Assembly: GCF_003597395.2 (NCBI RefSeq)
Contig: NC_133777.1
Span: 14,297,917-14,361,916, forward strand
Origin: Chelonoidis abingdonii
Taxonomy: Eukaryota; Chordata; Testudines; Testudinidae
DNA length: 64,000 bases
Direction: 5' to 3'
Shown here piece by piece: positions 62,201-64,000 of the stretch. The notes beneath the pieces are model-generated. The model ran no database searches. It saw only the letters and a list, made by a program, of their open reading frames with translations, and was not told where the DNA came from. Position numbers and translations under genes: made by a program. Within the stretch, counting starts at the first letter, position 1. Each line of letters starts with the position of its first letter.

Positions 62201-64000
62201 TTTGTATGTCATTTTTTGCTTAAAGAAATTCTGAGCACTGCCTTGCTTTTCTCAGATAAACTGAAGCCTTAAAGCTTTAAAATACAGCCACTGGCGTCAC
62301 TGTTAACTGGATTCAAGAGCATGGTAGCAGAGATTTCCCAGGCACTAGTTTTTCAATATTAGTACTTGTTTTAAAATGTTCTGAGCATCTAAAATGGTAC
62401 CCTCGATATAGGGAGTTTTACGGGCTGTATTACTTTTCAAGATACACACAGTACAGCTACACATTCATAAAGAAAAAGAGCAGCAAATATCATTTCTAAA
62501 ATTACATTCACGGTTCTCATAAAAAATGGTTTTCCTACCTCAATGCACTGCTTGATCCAAAAGTGGTTTCCCATTGCTTCCCAGTTTTGAGAACAAGTTA
62601 CGTAAAGTAGGCGTTCATAGACACGACGCTTCATGGAATTGTCAAAGACCTCAAAAAATTTGGCTCGGATGAGCGGCTGAGCACAACGCAGCCCCGAAAG
62701 GAAAGCAGGTTCAAGTTTAGCAGTGAGCTCGCTTCCAGAAAGATTCTCATCCCTAGGAAGAACGCATAAGCAATTGATAATACAAGACTTTAGAAAGTGT
62801 CACCTATTTATTTAGCCAGAAGATATTTTCTTTTGTTCTACCAATTTCTGGAAAATATTAATATTTGGAGTCAACTGTGGCTTTGTCTACCACCAAAAAA
62901 AGCATAAGTTTCTGTGACATATCAAAAGTCTCTTGAGAACATCTCACATGGAGTCAAATCACAAGAACAATTACCACAATGGCCAAGAGACCCACCCTGT
63001 CCAATGGAGGTCACTGTTTATTTCTCTGGATTAGCTCTGCAGCAAACCTTTCTACAAGCTTAATGCTATAAGGCTCAAATGAGTAATGCAACGTTTCAAT
63101 GGTTTCTCTATGAGACCATTGTCCAGATTGGGCAAGGTGGAATTTTGGGTGGTGGAATCACTCCTGCGATATGGAGGTTGTACAAGTTGCTTTTAAAGCA
63201 TCTTACACTCAAACTAGAAGTTCATATGTATACAATGCTAATCACTGTAGACAATATTGTTAGCCAGGTGCCATACATGCAGCGGTCTAAGTGCACACTT
63301 CTATTGTGGACAAGGTAATCTCTCTGATTTGCACTGGTGGAGGTTATTTCTGCTTGAAATACCCAGATAAGCTCCACTGACACAAATTGCAGTTTGCCTT
63401 GTCTACAACTAAGGGTTTGCACAATTGCTGCTACTCTGCTAGCTGGCTCTGAATGGCTGAAAACAAGGCATATGTTTAAAGTACAAAATTCCTTAGTGGC
63501 CATTATAACTTACTAGAAGTGCACACCTATCTTGTGGTGAGGCAATTATTGTAAATGTTTTTCTATAAATGGCTAGAAGACTCAAGTGTGGCTAGCTAAG
63601 TAACTAGAAAAAATATGCATTACAATAAGCTTCCACAAGAAAAGCTTCATACAAAGGGGAATGGAGGGACACTGCAATAGCAGTCAATATTATCTCTATA
63701 TCATGATTAACTATGAAGATGCCACAGCCTCTTCTCTTTTTGCTTGGAGCATAGGCTGTAAAAAGATTTTGTATCTGAAGATCTAACGTGAATATGTAAA
63801 TATGTTCACTCCAGTCTCAGTGAAATGAGCTGATTGTGCATTTTACAACAAATCTAGTATAGCCCTAAAAGATGGATGGTACGTTATAAAGGTCATGTAT
63901 GGTACAAATTATGAACCAATAAGCTGCAATATTTGATTAATTGCTATAATTACCTATAGACATAGTTAACAAGGTCTAAGAACTGGGCATTTAATTCAAG
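4584..64000 (-). CDS. TRRAP: TRRAP (transformation/transcription domain-associated protein), partial, 20 exons
   Basis: TRRAP is the giant catalytically dead PIKK-family scaffold of the nuclear SAGA and NuA4/TIP60 acetyltransferase complexes; it docks transcription activators. Exons read right to left: 63954-64000+, 62539-62752, 60824-61003, 58911-59057, 55616-55735, 55019-55306, 54367-54504, 53790-53902, 53188-53323, 43979-44170, 33113-33308, 32524-32789, 31971-32071, 27452-27653, 25869-26033, 23148-23238, 21294-21493, 18980-19241, 5537-5762, 4584-4801. Every junction is GT/AG, phases agree from exon to exon and no stop interrupts the join (3,502 nt, about 1,167 residues). Recognition rests on near-identity to remembered vertebrate TRRAP, for example [47 protein letters not shown] and [19 protein letters not shown]. 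The part present spans helical repeats, the FAT region and the entry to the pseudokinase. N-terminal exons and the C-terminal FATC end are outside the window. Intact frame plus introns argue against a retropseudogene. Confidence 0.97.
4802..5536 (-). other. TRRAP intron, 735 bp
   Basis: It contains an A-run (about 4886-4902) followed by a short TCTATATATC/GATATAGA palindrome. I recognise no transposon. Confidence 0.7.
5537..5762 (-). CDS. TRRAP: TRRAP exon, approach to the pseudokinase domain
   Basis: This 226 nt exon (phase 1-2) encodes [20 protein letters not shown] through to [12 protein letters not shown] plus two bases of an Arg codon. The segment [13 protein letters not shown] leads into the PI3K-like fold. 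Confidence 0.96.
7199..8530 (-). mobile_element. CR1 LINE, 5'-truncated, RT C-terminal part plus 3' UTR
   Basis: On the minus strand the reading [16 protein letters not shown], then [12 protein letters not shown], gives reverse transcriptase motifs with FADD in the catalytic YADD position. The left part matches the chelonian CR1 3' region (AGGTCAGAAGGGAC, a near-duplicated ACTCATAG end at 7202-7218). Frameshifts and stops mark it as dead. LINE insertions are usually 5'-truncated, as here. Confidence 0.85.
8570..9140 (+). mobile_element. LINE fragment, L2/jockey-like RT C-terminus
   Basis: The plus strand reads [20 protein letters not shown], matching the conserved region after the RT palm of L2-like LINEs (usually VHAFVTSRLDYCNALY). 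Downstream frames give [16 protein letters not shown], the usual FKIL-type segment. It carries many stops and frameshifts. L2 clade is the best guess; other jockey-superfamily LINEs are possible. Confidence 0.55.
9225..10345. mobile_element. Penelope-like element mosaic with GIY-YIG remnant and inverted termini
   Basis: The same terminal block (core ATCTTTTATTGGACCAACTT) occurs in minus orientation at about 9235-9350 and 9985-10150, and in plus orientation at about 9365-9425 and 10185-10340, giving two palindromic pairs. Between them the plus strand encodes RCKTCRHI (about 9678-9701) and, after a frame change, [11 protein letters not shown] then LMNSH (about 9800-9865). These are the Cys-rich motif and GIY-YIG endonuclease of Penelope-like retroelements. 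All frames are broken. Confidence 0.7.
11126..11180. repeat. Mixed GT/GA/CA microsatellite
   Basis: A GTGTGTGTGCGCGAGAGAGA tract passes into imperfect ACACAC sequence. Confidence 0.9.
11311..11354. repeat. (CT)n(CA)n compound microsatellite
   Basis: A run of about nine CT units is followed directly by about thirteen CA units. Confidence 0.95.
11505..11685 (+). mobile_element. tRNA-Lys-type cryptodire SINE (CR1-like tail)
   Basis: The head is tRNA-derived: an A-box-like TAGCTCAGTGG and a B-box-like GAGTTCAATCC spaced as in a tRNA promoter. The tail, GGGCTAGATGACCTCCTGAGGT...CCTTCCAACCCTGATATTCTAT, resembles a CR1 3' end, which lets CR1 reverse transcriptase mobilise it. This architecture is that of the tortoise pol III/Cry SINE family. 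Confidence 0.88.
11907..12212 (+). mobile_element. Non-autonomous hAT element, short copy
   Basis: The terminal inverted repeats are CAGGGGTTGGCAACCT at the left and AGGTTGCCTACCCCTG at the right. The body is nearly the same as 48855-49165, and its ends match the long copy at 56829-58673. I could not identify a clear 8-bp target duplication at this copy. Confidence 0.82.
13012..13290 (-). mobile_element. Penelope-like (Neptune-type) element, 3' end
   Basis: On the minus strand the sequence ends with the reptile-wide terminus GTGGGTATTCACCCACGAAAG and ...AGTCTATAAGGTGCCACAGG. Upstream a short coding tail reads [19 protein letters not shown], as in the C-terminus of Neptune-like proteins, then a stop. 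It is a 5'-truncated 3' fragment. The assignment to Neptune is from memory of related sequences. Confidence 0.65.
13980..15135 (-). mobile_element. Old DIRS-like 5' region (decayed)
   Basis: The right end (about 15000-15135) aligns block by block with the right end of the DIRS element at 39541-43437. The shared blocks are GGAGCACAAGG, CAGACACTGCT, CCAACTGAGTGCA against a similar spacer, then the terminus TACTAGAAGAA against TACTCGAAGAA. The portion to its left gives only broken frames, and I include it because of its continuous GC-richer, non-AT composition. The left limit is a guess. Confidence 0.5.
16597..17242 (+). mobile_element. LTR-like element, probable solo LTR
   Basis: It starts TGTGACAG and ends TTGTCACA, with 7-bp inverted ends TGTGACA/TGTCACA. 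It is flanked by TTATGTAT (16589-16596) and GTATGTAT (17243-17250), matching in 7 of 8 positions. Inside are CCAAT-type boxes, a TATA-like TTTAAAAAGG (about 16799) and a late AAATAAG that could be a polyadenylation signal, the order expected of an LTR. An 8-bp duplication is longer than most ERVs make, so a TIR DNA element is the alternative. Confidence 0.55.
18980..19241 (-). CDS. TRRAP: TRRAP exon
   Basis: This 262 nt exon (phase 0-1) encodes [20 protein letters not shown] through to KLKGQFTT plus one G. The donor is GTGAGA. A 13.2 kb intron follows. Confidence 0.95.
19378..20377. mobile_element. Mariner/Tc1-like non-autonomous DNA element, 1.0 kb
   Basis: The inverted ends CAGTAACTCCTCAC and CAGTAATTCCTCAC are flanked by TA at both sides (19376-19377 and 20378-20379), the Tc1/mariner target. 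Subterminal sequence is also related (TTCTTATGTTGC... and its inverted partner). The interior is GC-rich and includes a (GA)n tract. I see no transposase frame. Confidence 0.7.
20166..20201. repeat. (GA)n microsatellite
   Basis: AAAGAAAGAGAGAGAGAGAG and its continuation form a GA run inside the mariner-like element. Confidence 0.95.
21294..21493 (-). CDS. TRRAP: TRRAP exon
   Basis: This 200 nt exon (phase 1-0) encodes [20 protein letters not shown] through to [11 protein letters not shown]. Its Ser/Gln-rich start is a linker and the rest returns to helical repeat sequence. The donor is GTATTT. Confidence 0.95.
21494..23147 (-). other. TRRAP intron, 1.65 kb
   Basis: It contains a MIR-like SINE at about 22705-22910 and otherwise AT-rich sequence with nothing recognised. 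Confidence 0.7.
22705..22910 (+). mobile_element. MIR SINE
   Basis: The core and tail order matches MIR: GTGACTCAACCTCTATGCC, TTAGTTCCCCATTTGCAAAC, then GAGGATAAAAATCCATGAAT. It is an ancient, diverged copy. Confidence 0.7.
23148..23238 (-). CDS. TRRAP: TRRAP exon (short)
   Basis: This 91 nt exon, the smallest complete one here (phase 0-1), encodes [20 protein letters not shown] through to EQRERYKS plus one G. The donor is GTGAGT. Confidence 0.92.
24200..24298. repeat. Palindromic MITE-like repeat
   Basis: The left arm AAATTTCAAAAGCATTTAAG pairs with the right arm AGCACTTTTGAAAATTT, and the inner parts CCTAAGCCCAATGACTTTCA / TGGGACTTGAGGTC also pair. The same arm sequence recurs at 35325-35415 and 384-440. 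Confidence 0.6.
25155..25290 (-). mobile_element. MIR SINE, reverse
   Basis: The plus strand reads CCCATTTTACAGATTGGTAA then ACTGAGGCACATGGC and a decayed version of the MIR continuation, which is the reverse complement of MIR. Confidence 0.75.
25869..26033 (-). CDS. TRRAP: TRRAP exon
   Basis: This 165 nt exon (55 codons, phase 0-0) encodes [20 protein letters not shown] through to [10 protein letters not shown]. The donor is GTAGGG. Confidence 0.95.
26034..27451 (-). other. TRRAP intron, 1.42 kb
   Basis: It contains a C-run of about 14 bases (about 26782-26795). Other sequence is unrecognised. Confidence 0.7.
27452..27653 (-). CDS. TRRAP: TRRAP exon
   Basis: This 202 nt exon completes the Lys codon and encodes [20 protein letters not shown] through to [10 protein letters not shown]. 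The acceptor is ATCCTGCAG and the donor GTAGGA. Confidence 0.96.
30195..30450 (+). mobile_element. L2-like LINE 3' fragment
   Basis: GTCTTTCAGATGAAGTGTAA, then TGTGGCCATTAAAGATCC, matches the widely conserved 3' untranslated block of vertebrate L2-like LINEs. The alignment is diverged and the ends are approximate. Confidence 0.5.
30735..31065. repeat. GC-rich dispersed repeat, class uncertain
   Basis: A block of about 330 bp, far richer in GC than its flanks, is built of related runs such as GGGCTCCAGCCACTGCCAGG and GGGCCTGGTGCTCCTGGC. It begins near ACTTACCGGTATTCAGG and ends near CCATACCGGACCATATCGGC, suggesting related ends, but I could not prove terminal repeats or a target duplication. 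Confidence 0.35.
31296..31466 (+). mobile_element. tRNA-Lys-type cryptodire SINE, second copy
   Basis: It has the same structure as 11505-11685: an A-box-like TAGCTCAGTGA, GGGTTGTGAGTTCAATACTT in place of the B box, and a tail CCGAGGTCCCTTCCAGTTCT. The B box has a substitution (AATACTT), so it is probably inactive. Confidence 0.88.
31615..31830 (+). mobile_element. MIR SINE
   Basis: TTGGCCACTGACTCACTGTG, then CTTGTACAAATCAGTTAACT and GGATTACTTGACC, follows the MIR order. It is diverged. Confidence 0.65.
31971..32071 (-). CDS. TRRAP: TRRAP exon
   Basis: This 101 nt exon (phase 0-2) encodes [20 protein letters not shown] through to FLAQIN plus two bases of a Lys codon. The donor is a consensus GTAAGT. 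Confidence 0.94.
32072..32523 (-). other. TRRAP intron, 452 bp
   Basis: This is AT-rich intron sequence in which nothing was recognised. Confidence 0.8.
32524..32789 (-). CDS. TRRAP: TRRAP exon
   Basis: This 266 nt exon (phase 1-0) encodes [20 protein letters not shown] through to [10 protein letters not shown]. It is a helical FAT segment. The donor is GTATGT. Confidence 0.96.
32790..33112 (-). other. TRRAP intron, 323 bp
   Basis: This is AT-rich intron sequence in which nothing was recognised. Confidence 0.8.
33113..33308 (-). CDS. TRRAP: TRRAP exon
   Basis: This 196 nt exon (phase 0-1) encodes [20 protein letters not shown] through to FMWRQHHYQ plus one G. It follows a 10.7 kb intron. 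The donor is GTAAAA. Confidence 0.95.
35325..35415. repeat. Palindromic MITE-like repeat, second copy
   Basis: AAATTTTACTAAGTGACTAAG at the left is the inverse of CTTAGGCACTTTTGAAATTT at the right, with AGGATCCC...GGGCCTAAG between. It is the same family as 24200-24298. Confidence 0.6.
37138..37262 (+). mobile_element. CR1 LINE 3' end fragment
   Basis: GAGGACTTCAGTAACTCAGA, then GTTGCCTGCATTGTGCAGGA and ATAATGGTCCCTTCTGACCT, is the chelonian CR1 3' terminus. It is nearly identical to 60465-60582. Confidence 0.85.
37640..37810. mobile_element. Possible Harbinger-type MITE end
   Basis: The right end GATTGTAGTGTAGACATAC matches the TGTAGACATAC-type terminus of turtle Harbinger-like elements. 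The left terminus was not found, so the extent is uncertain. Confidence 0.3.
38621..38898. mobile_element. Harbinger-type hairpin MITE
   Basis: The right end ACTGATGTGTAGACATA resembles the inverse of the left end ATGTTTATAGTGCAAT, and inner GC-rich palindromes pair (GGGCTCAGGTTGGAGCCCAG with GGCCTCCAGCCCAAGTCC). TTA follows the right end (38899-38901). The left target copy is not evident. Confidence 0.55.
39700..40940 (-). pseudogene. DIRS tyrosine recombinase remnant, split by a hAT MITE
   Basis: [17 protein letters not shown] plus [18 protein letters not shown] resemble the catalytic C-terminal part of DIRS recombinases. The hAT MITE at 39956-40119 sits within it, just upstream of the LDVRRAL motif on the coding strand. 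Confidence 0.65.
39956..40119. mobile_element. hAT (Charlie-like) MITE inserted in the DIRS element
   Basis: The ends CAGTAGTTCTCAACCT and AGGTTGAGAACCATTG are inverted. The flanks ATCTAGAG (39948-39955) and GTCTAGGG (40120-40127) match in 6 of 8 bases, in line with the 8-bp hAT duplication. Confidence 0.8.
40960..41900 (-). pseudogene. DIRS reverse transcriptase-RNase H remnant
   Basis: The segments [59 protein letters not shown] and LHINLLELR follow one another in the order of DIRS RT and RNase H. They are spread over different frames, showing at least two frameshifts. Confidence 0.75.
42911..43020 (-). pseudogene. DIRS gag-like zinc-binding segment
   Basis: The minus strand reads KKCRTCSMV, then [12 protein letters not shown], then QKCSICQ and a stop, a C-x2-C / C-x2-C-x3-H / C-x2-C pattern of the kind found in gag-like proteins of DIRS elements. 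Confidence 0.6.
43438..43970 (+). mobile_element. CR1 LINE 3' end, abutting a TRRAP exon
   Basis: The plus strand starts TTTCCATATGAAGAGAGACT ([10 protein letters not shown]), continues with GGAACTTGTTGCCAGGGAT and TGTTCATGGAGAACAGGTCC, and ends TGGTCTGACCCAGTATGACT then GTTCTTA, the 3' terminus of a CR1 subfamily. It directly follows the DIRS terminus and stops about 8 bp from exon 43979-44170. Confidence 0.8.
43979..44170 (-). CDS. TRRAP: TRRAP exon, flanked by a CR1 insertion at its donor
   Basis: This 192 nt exon (64 codons, phase 0-0) encodes [20 protein letters not shown] through to [11 protein letters not shown]. The donor GTGAGATT is intact, but recognisable CR1 sequence (43438 to about 43970) stops only about 8 bp from the exon boundary. 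Confidence 0.96.
46550..46745. repeat. Inverted pair of Penelope-like termini (palindrome)
   Basis: GGTGAGGTATCTTTTATTGG, then GACTAACTTCTGTTGGCGAG at the left, is answered in reverse complement by CTCACTAACAGAAGTTAGTTC and AATAAAAGATATTACCTAACC at the right, meeting at a short centre near 46660-46675. It is the same terminal block as in 9225-10345. Confidence 0.75.
48370..48840. repeat. Pyrimidine-rich degenerate tandem region
   Basis: C/T-rich sequence with recurring words such as CCAGCCAGTCCAG, CCAGCCAGTCCCAGG, CTCCTCATCC and CTGGCTCCC. The unit length is irregular. No coding meaning is evident. Confidence 0.5.
48855..49165 (+). mobile_element. Non-autonomous hAT element, short copy 2
   Basis: The left end CAGGGATCAGCAACCTTTCA and right end CGGTTGCTTACCCCTG are inverted. 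The body is nearly the same as 11907-12212. Possible 8-bp flanks GTGCTAAT (48843-48850) and GTGCGAAT (49165-49172) differ at one base. Confidence 0.82.
49337..49680. mobile_element. hAT-type element with central AT-rich hairpin
   Basis: The ends GAGCGATACTCAGACCTCAC and GCCTCAGTCTGAGTATCACTG are inverted repeats. The flanks GATGGGAG and CATTAGAG agree in 5 of 8 bases. The centre (about 49433-49545) is a hairpin: AATAATACTTAGTCATTTT pairs with AAAATGACTAACCAAGTATTATT. Confidence 0.65.
50032..51097 (-). mobile_element. ERV-type LTR, reverse orientation, with internal duplication
   Basis: The right end (the LTR 5' end) TGTCATAAGTAGATAGG leads on to a block shared with 59151-59965 (GGAAAGGGTAACC, CCTGACCAGAGGACCAAT). 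The left part shares GACTTTAGCGTCC-type sequence with that copy. Positions 50681-50975 hold two copies of a unit of about 151 bp. The left limit is uncertain. Confidence 0.65.
50681..50975. repeat. Tandem duplication, period about 151 bp, inside the LTR
   Basis: CACAAAGCTC followed by the block TCATAGCCGAATTACTTTGC begins at 50691 and again at 50842. The unit includes GAGATAAGA and GAGTTAG. Confidence 0.85.
53188..53323 (-). CDS. TRRAP: TRRAP exon
   Basis: This 136 nt exon completes the split Arg codon and encodes [20 protein letters not shown] through to [11 protein letters not shown]. The donor is GTGAAT. Confidence 0.95.
53324..53789 (-). other. TRRAP intron, 466 bp
   Basis: This is AT-rich sequence in which nothing was recognised. 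Confidence 0.8.
53790..53902 (-). CDS. TRRAP: TRRAP exon
   Basis: This 113 nt exon encodes [20 protein letters not shown] through to EDHWI plus two bases of an Arg codon. A homopolymer of 19 T on the coding strand (A-run 53905-53923) directly abuts the acceptor AG. Confidence 0.94.
53903..54366 (-). other. TRRAP intron, 464 bp, ending in a 19-T tract
   Basis: It is AT-rich. Its 3' splice site is preceded by an uninterrupted T homopolymer (53905-53923 on the opposite strand). Confidence 0.8.
54367..54504 (-). CDS. TRRAP: TRRAP exon
   Basis: This 138 nt exon (46 codons, phase 0-0) encodes [20 protein letters not shown] through to YEQHGFFEQ. It is a helical (TPR-like) part of the FAT region. 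The donor is GTAGTA. Confidence 0.95.
54505..55018 (-). other. TRRAP intron, 514 bp
   Basis: Sequence near 54845-54930 (GGCTTGTCTCCACTAG and CTCAGTGTGGACAG) resembles MITE ends weakly. Nothing firm. Confidence 0.6.
55019..55306 (-). CDS. TRRAP: TRRAP exon
   Basis: This 288 nt exon, the largest in the window (96 codons, phase 0-0), runs from [20 protein letters not shown] to QESITPPQQ and includes [19 protein letters not shown]. The donor is GTAAGG. Confidence 0.96.
55307..55615 (-). other. TRRAP intron, 309 bp
   Basis: This is AT-rich sequence in which nothing was recognised. Confidence 0.8.
55616..55735 (-). CDS. TRRAP: TRRAP exon
   Basis: This 120 nt exon (40 codons, phase 0-0) encodes [20 protein letters not shown] through to [12 protein letters not shown]. 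The acceptor is TTTCTAG and the donor GTGAGA. Confidence 0.95.
57290..57977. other. Assembly gap (688 N)
   Basis: An uninterrupted N run inside the GC-rich interior of the hAT element. Nothing can be said of its content. Confidence 1.
58150..58440. repeat. GC-rich degenerate minisatellite with inverted units
   Basis: Units of about 40 bp carry CAGCCCACTGCAGGTCTGGG, CAGCCCGCTGCCAGTCTGGG and similar words. The opposite-strand form CCCCAGACCGGCAGTGGGCT occurs at the start, so the region can fold back on itself. Confidence 0.65.
58911..59057 (-). CDS. TRRAP: TRRAP exon
   Basis: This 147 nt exon (49 codons, phase 0-0) encodes [20 protein letters not shown] through to FLDSLREVK. The donor is GTTGGT, a weak match to the usual GTRAGT, so this is the least canonical splice site among those placed. 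Confidence 0.94.
59151..59965 (-). mobile_element. Solo ERV-type LTR, reverse orientation
   Basis: On the minus strand it begins TGTCATAAACAG and ends CTTATGACA. The flanks GCGCT (59146-59150) and GTGCT (59966-59970) differ by one base, a 5-bp duplication. It shares several blocks with 50032-51097. No internal viral genes are present. Confidence 0.75.
60174..60232 (-). mobile_element. CR1 3' end fragment, reverse
   Basis: TCATAGACTCTAGGACTGGA then AGGGACCTCGAGAGATCATC is the reverse complement of a CR1 3' end. It is joined head to tail with a forward CR1 fragment. Confidence 0.7.
60233..60592 (+). mobile_element. CR1 LINE 3' UTR fragment, forward
   Basis: GTGAGTCTTGCCCACATGCT, GGGAAGGAATTTTCCCCCAG, GAGGACTTCAGTAACTCAGA and ATAATGGTCCCTTCTGACCT follow the same order as the reverse complement of 7199-7530. 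Confidence 0.85.
60824..61003 (-). CDS. TRRAP: TRRAP exon
   Basis: This 180 nt, phase 0-0 exon begins [16 protein letters not shown] and ends [10 protein letters not shown]. The acidic/charged tail belongs to a low-complexity linker. The stretch [11 protein letters not shown] contains a VKQE tetrapeptide that fits a sumoylation consensus; this is a pattern only, not evidence of use. Confidence 0.95.
61004..62538 (-). other. TRRAP intron, 1.53 kb
   Basis: No repeat or exon was recognised in this intron. Confidence 0.7.
62539..62752 (-). CDS. TRRAP: TRRAP exon
   Basis: The 214 nt exon starts after the acceptor TTCCTAG and encodes [17 protein letters not shown] through to [11 protein letters not shown]. 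The donor is GTAGGA. It holds the strongly conserved segment around [17 protein letters not shown]. Confidence 0.96.
62753..63953 (-). other. TRRAP intron, 1.2 kb
   Basis: No firm element was recognised. TGTAGACAATATTG (63247) and CTTGTCTACAAC (63398) hint at a degraded TIR element. Confidence 0.6.
63954..64000 (-). CDS. TRRAP: TRRAP exon, 3' part only (cut by window edge)
   Basis: The visible 47 nt read [15 protein letters not shown] plus two bases (AG) of an Arg codon, followed by a GTAATT donor. The next exon supplies the G that completes the codon. The 5' part lies beyond position 64000. Confidence 0.9.

Noticed and set aside
4584..64000. TRRAP processed pseudogene
   Set aside because: Introns with GT/AG borders separate all exons and the joined frame is open.
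1..64000. CRISPR arrays, operons, ribosome-binding sites, phage features
   Set aside because: This is vertebrate nuclear DNA; no spaced identical repeats or prokaryotic gene layout occur.

Overview
This is a window of a vertebrate nuclear genome, most likely a hidden-necked (cryptodiran) turtle. It holds no bacterial or viral gene set. The organism call rests on the repeats: two tRNA-headed SINEs of the cryptodire tRNA-Lys type with a CR1-like tail, several chelonian-type CR1 LINE ends, Penelope-like element debris, a DIRS retrotransposon, and hAT, Harbinger and mariner-type DNA elements of kinds common in turtles. The species cannot be fixed from the sequence alone.

There is one protein-coding gene, TRRAP, and it runs on the minus strand across the whole window. 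I could place 20 exons. The first is cut by the right edge (63954-64000+) and the last complete one is at 4584-4801. All have GT donors and AG acceptors, and the phases are consistent throughout. Together they give about 3.50 kb of coding sequence, about 1,167 residues. They cover the helical-repeat/FAT part of the protein up to the start of the C-terminal pseudokinase (PI3K-like) domain. The final roughly 300 residues and the stop codon lie beyond the left edge, and the N-terminal half beyond the right edge.

Layout, left to right. 1-4583 is an intron with a complete PIF/Harbinger element (1399-3130, TTA target duplication) that still shows a two-exon Myb/SANT-like gene. 4584-5762 has two exons. 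5763-18979 is a 13.2 kb intron packed with CR1, L2-like, Penelope-like, SINE, hAT, an old DIRS 5' end and an LTR-like element. 18980-33308 has ten exons, with a 1.0 kb mariner-like element, MIRs, an L2-like piece and the second SINE between them. 33309-43978 is a 10.7 kb intron with a nearly full-length decayed DIRS element (gag zinc knuckle, RT, RNase H, tyrosine recombinase) interrupted by a hAT MITE. That intron ends in a CR1 whose 3' end lies about 8 bp from a TRRAP exon. 44171-53187 is a 9.0 kb intron with an inverted Penelope pair, two hAT elements and an LTR. 53188-64000 holds the remaining exons, a long GC-rich hAT copy containing a 688-base assembly gap, a solo LTR and a CR1 inversion.

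I found no wholly new biological system. The observations most worth a second look are the CR1 next to the splice donor, the DIRS element, the recurrent head-to-head Penelope termini that form long palindromes, and the Harbinger gene with visible splice signals.
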